Part shown: in pieces, positions 13,657 through 18,679 of the stretch
Layout of the letters: the number at the start of each line of letters is the position of its first letter
How positions within the stretch are numbered: position 1 is the first letter of the stretch
Translations under genes and position numbers: made by a program
NCBI GenBank assembly: GCA_002342415.1
Contig: DDPY01000053.1
Coordinates: forward strand, 27,941 to 49,223
Source of the DNA: Prevotella sp. UBA2456
GTDB lineage: Bacteria; Bacteroidota; Bacteroidia; Bacteroidales; Bacteroidaceae
Length of the DNA: 21,283 bases
Direction of reading: 5' to 3'
The notes under the pieces: generated by a model
Told to the model about the DNA's origin: nothing
Databases searched by the model: none
What the model saw: only the letters and a program-made list of their open reading frames with translations

Positions 13657-13690
13657 TTTGACGGTTATGATTTTTATTGCTTAACTTTGC
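13657..13690 (+). promoter_or_regulatory. promoter of the coiled-coil gene
   Basis: TTTG at 13657-13660 and TAACTTTGC at 13682-13690 are separated by 21 bases. A short hairpin (GCTCC with GGAGC) follows at about 13701-13716 in the 5' leader. The rest of the gap between the RAYT and coiled-coil genes holds nothing else I can identify. Confidence 0.7.
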
Positions 13691-13759
13691 AGCCTTTTCG
13701 GCTCCTTTCCGGGAGCAGGATAACGATTGTCTAACCCAAACATAAAACGGCTGAAATGT

Positions 13760-14533
13760 ATGAGCGAGAACGTGGAACCAGAGGAATTGAAGGAGGCGGC
13801 ACGCGGGGCGTACCGCCAGTTACAAGACGAACTAGAGAGAAAGACGGCAGAGGCAGAAGAACTGAAGGTGAGGATGCGCGTGGTGGAGGCTACGCAGGGG
13901 CTGCTCGAGGAGATTGACCGGCTGAAAACTGAAGCCGGGACTATGCTTAACGAGATTGACGGACTTAACCAACTCATTCAGGAGAAGGACATGCAACTGA
14001 AAGAACTACGCCAACTGACGGCTGGCGTGGCCAAGAAGTCATCGGCCGGCGATGTGTCGAAGGCCATACGCATCTACCTGAACATGTCGAAGCGCAAGAC
14101 GCAGAGCAAGCGTGAGGTCGCGAAGTCGATACTGCTGGAACTCATCACGGCGGCGAAGCTGGAGCTGTCGGAGGACATCATGGAATCGCTGAACCACTTC
14201 GACGATGAGGAACTGACGGATCAGCCGCAGCCGACGGGCACCGCCAACGAAAACGTGGCTGAGCTGCTGACCGCCGAGGCGCAAGTGCTGTGGCAGCGGC
14301 TGCGGGATGCGGGGCTCATCGTGGCCGACGGCTACGCACTGGCCGAAGGGGTGTCGGCCAACCAGGCGGCCTACATCGCCGACCGCATGGCCGAGAAGCT
14401 GCGGATCAAGAAGAAGTGGAAGCTGTTTCAGCAGCTCTGGGGCATCGCCAACCTGGCTCAGCTGGCTGGTACTTGGCAGCAGACGGGCAAGCTGCCGCCC
14501 CGTAGCAGCGTTATCGACAAGCTGATGGAATAG
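13760..14533 (+). CDS. coiled-coil protein of unknown function
   Basis: This is a 257-residue protein, not recognised. Residues 5 to about 90 form a long charged heptad-rich helix (EELKEAARGAYRQLQDELER, then MLNEIDGLNQLIQEKDMQLK), most likely a coiled coil. A middle segment (IRIYLNMSKRKTQSKREVAK) is basic. The C-terminal third contains a conserved-looking helical block: LWQRLRDAGLIVADGYALAE, KKKWKLFQQLWGIANLAQLA. No signal or membrane segment is present. The start is ATG 13760; a TTG at 13727 is in frame but lies inside the leader. The gene opens a plus-strand set with the DUF3987-like, primase and HU-like genes, so it may be a structural or DNA-associated partner; that is inference. Confidence 0.75.
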   Translation: MSENVEPEELKEAARGAYRQLQDELERKTAEAEELKVRMRVVEATQGLLEEIDRLKTEAGTMLNEIDGLNQLIQEKDMQLKELRQLTAGVAKKSSAGDVSKAIRIYLNMSKRKTQSKREVAKSILLELITAAKLELSEDIMESLNHFDDEELTDQPQPTGTANENVAELLTAEAQVLWQRLRDAGLIVADGYALAEGVSANQAAYIADRMAEKLRIKKKWKLFQQLWGIANLAQLAGTWQQTGKLPPRSSVIDKLME

Positions 14534-14575
14534 TCTGACAGCCAACAGGTTAAGGTCTTATATAAGTCTTATAGT

Positions 14576-14599
14576 AGGTCTTATATAAGACCTTTTTTT
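14576..14599 (+). terminator. palindromic rho-independent terminator
   Basis: AGGTCTTATATAAGACCT is a perfect 18-base palindrome followed by a T-run. An imperfect copy (AAGGTCTTATATAAGTCTTA) lies about 22 bases earlier, so the two make an extended structure or an alternating fold. It ends the coiled-coil transcript. Confidence 0.75.
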
Positions 14600-14612
14600 A
14601 TGCCCTTTTGCG

Positions 14613-14621
14613 TAATTTTGC
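14613..14621 (+). promoter_or_regulatory. probable -7 promoter element for gene 14744
   Basis: TAATTTTGC fits TAnnTTTG. The expected -33 position falls in the terminator's T-run, so a -33 box is not clear. The transcript would begin near 14628 and carry a leader of over 100 bases. Confidence 0.5.
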
Positions 14622-14639
14622 AGCACCAACCGACGACGG

Positions 14640-14743
14640 GGAAAATGGTCAAGCGATGGACCGAAGGCCAGTCTCACTTCCCCAGGTCGGGCGGTAGGGC
14701 CCCTCGTGTGAGACCGAGGTCTTTCCCGGAAAGGACTTTGGTT
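14640..14743 (+). promoter_or_regulatory. structured 5' leader with a possible sequestered ribosome site
   Basis: The leader can fold into two stems: GTCTCAC (14671-14677 region) with GTGAGAC (near 14708-14714), and GGTCTTT with AAAGGAC, which would hide the purine-rich AAAGGA ahead of the ATG at 14744. The same segment is open in frame from ATG 14645 to ATG 14744, so an N-terminally extended product with an Arg/Pro/Ser-rich 33-residue head is also possible. Confidence 0.4.
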
Positions 14744-15160
14744 ATGTCTAAGAAAATAACCACTACAACTCCTCCTTCGGTATTTAATAATAAGGAGCAA
14801 GGTTGGCACTCGAACACAGACTTGGGCTGTGACGTAAAAACAATTCTGCGCAACGACGTGCGCATGGTGACGGGCAAGGAGTATCGGGGCGTGTTCCGGC
14901 GCGACCGGGATGCCGACATCGACGAGTACCGCTGCCGCGACGCCCACTTCACGTTCACGGAGGGGGCTGGCCCGAAGGCGGAACGCCGCAATCCGCACGT
15001 GTTCGAGGGTGAGTTTATCACGGTTACTCGCAGGGATGACGGCAGCCTTCGGCTGAACTTCAAGCAGTTGAAGATAGGCGGGGACTTCAGCCTGGAGCGC
15101 TATGCCCTCGGAGTGTATAATGAAATCTGCATGGCGCTGGGGGGCATGGTAGAGAAATAG
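14744..15160 (+). CDS. hypothetical protein in the primase/HU cluster
   Basis: I do not recognise this 138-residue protein. It starts MSKKITTTTPPSVFNNKEQG, has a basic, charged middle (GVFRRDRDADIDEYRCRDAHF), and ends with a compact beta-alpha part (FEGEFITVTRRDDGSLRLNF, then ERYALGVYNEICMALGGMVEK). It is soluble, without signal or membrane segments. The chosen start, ATG 14744, follows a possible AAAGGA site; an in-frame ATG at 14645 gives an alternative. It sits between the coiled-coil gene and the TTACAG-repeat region that precedes the DUF3987-like gene. Base composition is like its neighbours, so it belongs to the same cluster. Confidence 0.65.
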   Translation: MSKKITTTTPPSVFNNKEQGWHSNTDLGCDVKTILRNDVRMVTGKEYRGVFRRDRDADIDEYRCRDAHFTFTEGAGPKAERRNPHVFEGEFITVTRRDDGSLRLNFKQLKIGGDFSLERYALGVYNEICMALGGMVEK

Positions 15161-15173
15161 ATACGAGCGTGAT

Positions 15174-15330
15174 GTCCGTGTTACAGTTACAGTTGTTACA
15201 GTTGATTTTTAGGGGTTTGCTGAATCTGTAAATAATAATATAAGTATCTGATATATAGATAGTTATATATACAATTGGGTTGAATGGGAGCCTGAGAAAC
15301 CACTACTGTAACATCTGTAACGTAACGGAC
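15174..15330. repeat. inverted TTACAG repeats flanking an AT-rich segment
   Basis: The left arm (15174-15201) begins GTCCGTGTTACAGTTACAG and ends TGTTACAG. The right arm (15306-15330) is close to its reverse complement: CTGTAACATCTGTAACGTAA followed by CGGAC. GTTACAG occurs three times on the left (15180, 15186, 15195) and its complement CTGTAAC twice on the right (15306, 15315). About 100 bases of AT-rich DNA lie between them. No gene is present. It resembles an iteron-like origin or an operator. Confidence 0.75.
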
Positions 15331-15366
15331 AGTTGAAAAGAAAATTACATAATTTATTGAATTACA

Positions 15367-16686
15367 ATGAAATACGACATTACAACAAAGGCTGCGCCCA
15401 AGATGCCTAACCTCGGTAAGGGTACGGAATGTATCAAACTTTTAACCGGTCAGACCTCAAAAGACATGCACGAACCTGTGGTTCCGCTACTTTTCCCCCC
15501 ACTTGCAGCACATGTATGCGGCGCGGAATTTCAATATCCCGACAATACTTGGAAGGAAGTGTGTGGGATAATGGCTAACATCGTGGCTGATTCGGGGGAT
15601 AACAAGGGGCAATTGACACCTCTTGTAGAGGCTTTATGCAGGGATTTCCGACTGCACGACAAGGGCGTGACGGACGAACTGGTGGACTGGCAACGGAAAT
15701 CGAACGCCAATGGTGGCAAAGACAGCACAGCCCGACCAAACATCGGTCTCTGGTTTCCACCTATCGACACTACTGCTGCCGGCTTCCTGCTCAACAGCAT
15801 GGCGCTGGAGTCCGAGGGGCGCACGCAATACTTCAACTTGCCCGAGGTGGAGATGGCCGACGGGCTCTGTGGTGGCCATAAGAAACTCTCGCAGATGATT
15901 CGCAACATCTATGACAAGGCACGCACAGGTGCGCTGAGAGCTACGAAGGACGGTGTCACCGGCAACACGATACTGAGGGTCAACATGACGCTTTCGGCAA
16001 ATCCCTATTCGGCACGCGGCTTCTATAAGCACGAGCTGTTCAACGGCACATTCGGGCGTATCGTTTTCTCCTATAAGCCACGTACCGACAGAGACGGACG
16101 CATACCCCGACAGGGCAAGTATAATGATGCGTTTTACGCCAGGCTCGATGCCTATTTGGCGCGACTCGGTGAATGCAAGGGACGATACGTCATCCGACCG
16201 CTCAACAAGCTGGTGGACCAGTTGGCTGGGGACATGGCTACGCTGGCCGACCTCGTGGACGACAACATACTATGGGACCTCAGCAAGCGCTCATTAGTGT
16301 CGGCGTGGAAGTGTGGCTGCGTGCTTTGGATACTCAACGGACAGACTTGGACAAAGGCGATGGGCGAAATGGTGGAGTGGCTGGTATATCACGACATTTG
16401 GAGCAAAATGCAGATATTCTCAGACATGCTTAATGGAAAGGATGCCGACCAGATGAGCGAGTCGCAGCGACACGGTCCGAAAAATATGCTTGACAGCCTG
16501 TCGGACTCGTTCTCGGAAGCACAGTTGAAGGCTCTACGCACGCAACTCGGCAAGAGCGAGGAGGGCACCGGCACGCAGTTGCGCCAATGGGTGTACCGCA
16601 AGTTCATCACTTACTCCGCCCAGACGGGGCTTTACACCAAGACGGACGAGTATCTGAATGGCTCAAAGTTGAGAGGTGAGAGTTGA
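15367..16686 (+). CDS. DUF3987-like protein with degenerate P-loop
   Basis: This 439-residue protein resembles the DUF3987 helicase-like domain proteins of Bacteroidales. The early segment VPLLFPPLAAHVCGAEFQYP, followed by the DNTWKE segment, matches the family. In its relatives this is followed by a Walker-A motif ending GK(S/T); here the position reads ADSGDNKGQL (about 74-83), without the GKS/T, so ATP binding is doubtful. Later segments include MTLSANPYSARGFYKHELFN and the C-terminal LKALRTQLGKSEEGTGTQLR. No N-terminal VirE/primase domain is present; that function may be supplied by the next gene. The stop lies inside a 7-base tandem repeat, 26 bases before the primase ATG, which suggests an operon. 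Confidence 0.65.
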   Translation: MKYDITTKAAPKMPNLGKGTECIKLLTGQTSKDMHEPVVPLLFPPLAAHVCGAEFQYPDNTWKEVCGIMANIVADSGDNKGQLTPLVEALCRDFRLHDKGVTDELVDWQRKSNANGGKDSTARPNIGLWFPPIDTTAAGFLLNSMALESEGRTQYFNLPEVEMADGLCGGHKKLSQMIRNIYDKARTGALRATKDGVTGNTILRVNMTLSANPYSARGFYKHELFNGTFGRIVFSYKPRTDRDGRIPRQGKYNDAFYARLDAYLARLGECKGRYVIRPLNKLVDQLAGDMATLADLVDDNILWDLSKRSLVSAWKCGCVLWILNGQTWTKAMGEMVEWLVYHDIWSKMQIFSDMLNGKDADQMSESQRHGPKNMLDSLSDSFSEAQLKALRTQLGKSEEGTGTQLRQWVYRKFITYSAQTGLYTKTDEYLNGSKLRGES

Positions 16687-16708
16687 CAGTTGACAGTTGA
16701 CAGTTGAG
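16681..16708 (+). repeat. 7-base AGTTGAC tandem repeat
   Basis: AGTTGAC occurs three times in tandem (16681, 16688, 16695) and once as AGTTGAG (16702). The array contains the stop codon of the DUF3987-like gene and runs almost to the ATG of the primase at 16713. Confidence 0.95.
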
Positions 16709-16712
16709 AGTT

Positions 16713-17627
16713 ATGGATAGACTTGAAATCGAAAAGCTGCGCGACCTGCCGATAGCGGGGGTCGCGCAGCGACTCGGACTCCGAGTAAACAGCCGTCGCC
16801 AATGCCTGTGCCCGTTTCACGACGACCACCATCCGTCCATGTCGTTAGGGCGCAACAATAAGTACCGCTGCTTCGTCTGCGGAGCCCATGGCGACACGAT
16901 AGAACTGGTGATGCGCCATCTGCAGAAGTCGTTCCCCGATGCCTGCCGATGGCTGGCCGACGAGAGCAGCGTGGTGCTGACGGAATACAAGCCGACGGAA
17001 ACCGTCTGCGAGGCGAAGCCTTTCGACGCCAGCCGCTATGCACCATTCTTCGAGCGCCCGTTCCTGAACGACGAGGCGCGCCGCTTCCTCTTCGACGAGC
17101 GCCGGCTGGACCCGCGCGTGGTCAGCTGGTGCCGACTGACATCCTGGCACGACCGGCAGGGGGTGGCATGGCTCGAGACTCCCTATTACGACCGTGAGGG
17201 CAGGCTGGTGGGCATCCAGAACCGCAACCTCGTGCGCGGAGCCCTGCCCCGATTCCGATTCCCCGCAGGCTCGCAATGCACCGTCTACAACCTGCCCGTG
17301 CTCAACCGGCTGCGACATGGGGAAGAGCTGTACATCACCGAGGGATGCTCCGACTGCTGGGCCATGCTCTCCGCAGGCCACAAGGCCATAGCCATCCCCT
17401 CGGCCACCCTGCTGACGAAGGAAGTGAGAAACCAACTTGAAACCTGCAACTTGCAACTTGAAACCCACTTCCACATGTATCCCGACCGCGACGAGCCCGG
17501 CGAACGGCTCTTCCTGCAACTGAAAGAGACGCTGCCCTCGCTCGTACACCACCAGTTGCCGCCCGGCTGCAAGGACTTCAGCGACTACTATCGCTCCGTC
17601 CGACAACCCCCGCTTATTGTCCGATAA
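16713..17627 (+). CDS. CHC2 zinc-finger/Toprim primase-like protein
   Basis: This 304-residue protein has the first two parts of a bacterial DnaG-type primase, which makes RNA primers. A CHC2 zinc ribbon is at the N-terminus: CPFHDDHHPSM and YRCFVCGAHGD (Cys33, His36, Cys53, Cys56). The Toprim catalytic fold follows: Glu210 in LYITEGCSD and the DxD Asp258/Asp260 in MYPDRDEPG. There is no helicase-binding domain, and it is half the length of DnaG, so it is an element-type primase. ATG 16713 is preferred to a TTG at 16704. Residues 241-252 (QLETCNLQLETH) come from an inserted repeat, and the last codons lie in a 21-base tandem repeat. It follows the DUF3987-like gene. Confidence 0.9.
   Translation: MDRLEIEKLRDLPIAGVAQRLGLRVNSRRQCLCPFHDDHHPSMSLGRNNKYRCFVCGAHGDTIELVMRHLQKSFPDACRWLADESSVVLTEYKPTETVCEAKPFDASRYAPFFERPFLNDEARRFLFDERRLDPRVVSWCRLTSWHDRQGVAWLETPYYDREGRLVGIQNRNLVRGALPRFRFPAGSQCTVYNLPVLNRLRHGEELYITEGCSDCWAMLSAGHKAIAIPSATLLTKEVRNQLETCNLQLETHFHMYPDRDEPGERLFLQLKETLPSLVHHQLPPGCKDFSDYYRSVRQPPLIVR
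17433..17467 (+). repeat. 7-base CAACTTG/AAACCTG repeat within the primase gene
   Basis: Five units of 7 bases, CAACTTG, AAACCTG, CAACTTG, CAACTTG and AAACCCA, lie inside the Toprim part. They are translated as QLETCNLQLET just before the DxD motif, where an ordinary Toprim has only a short loop. Confidence 0.8.
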
Positions 17628-17681
17628 CCCCCGCTTATTGTCCGATAACCCAGCCTTATCGCGCAATAACCCTGCCTTATT
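17598..17681 (+). repeat. four 21-base tandem repeats at the primase 3' end
   Basis: Units start at 17598, 17619, 17640 and 17661. The first two differ at one base (GTCCGACAACCCCCGCTTAT versus GTCCGATAACCCCCGCTTAT), and the last two are more divergent. The stop codon TAA of the primase at 17625 lies in the second unit, where a single base change (ACAA to ATAA) creates it. Confidence 0.9.
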
Positions 17682-17723
17682 TCTAATGTTCAATAAAAAA
17701 CACCGAAAAAAGTTGCGGAAAAA

Positions 17724-17756
17724 TTTGGCAGTACCGAAAATTATTCGTACCTTTGT
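17724..17756 (+). promoter_or_regulatory. promoter of the HU-like gene
   Basis: TTTGGCAGTACCG begins at 17724 and TACCTTTGT lies at 17748-17756, with 20 bases between TTTG and TA. It matches the complete Bacteroidetes consensus. Transcription should start near 17762. Confidence 0.9.
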
Positions 17757-17771
17757 AGAGTAATCAGAGAG

Positions 17772-17846
17772 ATGATTGCAAGCGGGATTCGCGCCACCCG
17801 ACGCAGCTGGCGCAACGGAACGTCTAATACCATGAAAAACATTTAA
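17772..17846 (+). CDS. possible Arg-rich leader peptide ahead of the HU-like gene
   Basis: The first ATG after the predicted start of transcription opens a 24-codon frame: MIASGIRATRRSWRNGTSNT, then MKNI and TAA. It ends 7 bases before the HU-like ATG. The same RNA can fold into GCGCCA (17791-17796) with TGGCGC (17808-17813). It may be a leader peptide or attenuator controlling the HU-like protein, or merely a chance frame. The sequence gives no direct proof of translation. Confidence 0.35.
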   Translation: MIASGIRATRRSWRNGTSNTMKNI

Positions 17847-17853
17847 AAACGGT

Positions 17854-18420
17854 ATGATTGAACTTTATCTTTCAAAGGTGACCGAGAGTTCGGACACCGA
17901 GCAGGCGGGCAAGCTCTATGCCCGAGTGAGTTACAAGCAGAACATGGACATCACGGACATGGCTCACCACATGGCCGAACACAACACAGCCTTCTCGGAG
18001 GGACTGATTGTAGGCGTGCTGACCGACTTCGTGCGCTGCACGCGCGAGATGGTGCTCGCAGGCAACACGGTGAAGGTGGGCAACCTGGCCATCTTCAAGG
18101 CCACCGTCGAGTCGAACGGCCTCGAGACACTCTACGACGCCGCTACCGACAAGACCGCCCAGGCTGCCTTCGGCACGCTCAAGGCTGGCGACAAGACGGG
18201 TCCGGCGGTGAAGGTGGTGAAACTGCTGGCGCAGTCGACGGGCGACTTCACGCGCGACGAGCTGAAGAAGGTTGTCAAATTCAGCTGGACCGACAAGACC
18301 AAGGCCGAGATTGCCGCCGCCAAGGGCGAGACCTCGTCCGCCACCGAGACCTCCCAGGGAGGCGGGACTACCGGCGGCTCTACCGACGACAACGGCGGCC
18401 CGAGCGACGAGGGACTCTGA
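17854..18420 (+). CDS. HU-like DNA-binding protein
   Basis: This is a 188-residue protein of the Bacteroidales HU-like family, a nucleoid DNA-bending protein. Residues 1 to about 125 hold the HU-like fold: MIELYLSKVTESSDTEQAGK, TDMAHHMAEHNTAFSEGLIV, GVLTDFVRCTREMVLAGNTV and KVGNLAIFKATVES. A helical stretch follows (TRDELKKVVKFSWTDKTKAE). The last ~40 residues are a flexible Gly/Ser/Thr/Asp-rich tail, common in this branch. Relatives stand beside the DUF3987/primase genes near capsule loci in Bacteroides. It has its own strong promoter, a possible leader peptide, and a 14-base-stem terminator, so it is an independent, probably highly expressed unit. Confidence 0.88.
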   Translation: MIELYLSKVTESSDTEQAGKLYARVSYKQNMDITDMAHHMAEHNTAFSEGLIVGVLTDFVRCTREMVLAGNTVKVGNLAIFKATVESNGLETLYDAATDKTAQAAFGTLKAGDKTGPAVKVVKLLAQSTGDFTRDELKKVVKFSWTDKTKAEIAAAKGETSSATETSQGGGTTGGSTDDNGGPSDEGL

Positions 18421-18426
18421 ACTTCG

Positions 18427-18454
18427 AAATGAGAAATGAGAAGTGAGAAATGAG
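18427..18454 (+). repeat. 7-base AAATGAG tandem repeat
   Basis: Four units AAATGAG, AAATGAG, AAGTGAG, AAATGAG lie 6 bases after the HU-like stop codon. It is the same period and copy number as the AGTTGAC array at 16681. Confidence 0.95.
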
Positions 18455-18462
18455 TAATTGAC

Positions 18463-18508
18463 GACAACCTGAACAACCTGGACAACAAATTGTTCAGGTT
18501 GTCTTTTT
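18463..18508 (+). terminator. strong rho-independent terminator of the HU-like gene
   Basis: GACAACCTGAACAA (18463-18476) pairs perfectly with TTGTTCAGGTTGTC (18490-18503) around a 13-base loop, followed by TTTTT. The 14-base stem is unusually long for a terminator. Confidence 0.9.
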
Positions 18509-18521
18509 CCGTGACAGTTTA

Positions 18522-18571
18522 GCCTGTTCAGACCACCCCTATCCCCTCCTAACTTAGGAGGGGAAATCATT
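18522..18571 (+). repeat. 50-base flanking repeat, copy A (upstream of the GH2 gene)
   Basis: It contains the perfect palindrome CCCCTCCTAA-C-TTAGGAGGGG. It is 48 of 50 identical to copy B at 21157-21206, in the same orientation. Such palindromes are dispersed between genes in Bacteroidetes genomes and may act as terminators or protein sites. Confidence 0.9.
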
Positions 18572-18606
18572 CCCCATATTTTATCAAGATAAAAAAATGT
18601 AAAAAG

Positions 18607-18639
18607 TTTGGCAGGTAAGATTATTTTCCTTACCTTCGC
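18607..18639 (+). promoter_or_regulatory. promoter of the GH2 gene
   Basis: TTTGGCAGGTAAG begins at 18607 and TACCTTCGC lies at 18631-18639, with 20 bases between TTTG and TA. The -7 box differs by one base (TTCG for TTTG), so the promoter may be weaker or need activation. Confidence 0.7.
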
Positions 18640-18679
18640 AGACAGAAAACCTAAAACTACTCAAAGAACTCAAAGAACA

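Noticed and set aside
14645..14743. Extending the 14744 gene to ATG 14645 as the main start
   Set aside because: The extension is low-complexity and covers strong stems including the likely ribosome site. I kept the ATG at 14744 and recorded the extension as an alternative.
17598..17681. CRISPR-like or iteron array
   Set aside because: 21-base units are contiguous with no spacers and overlap the primase C-terminus.
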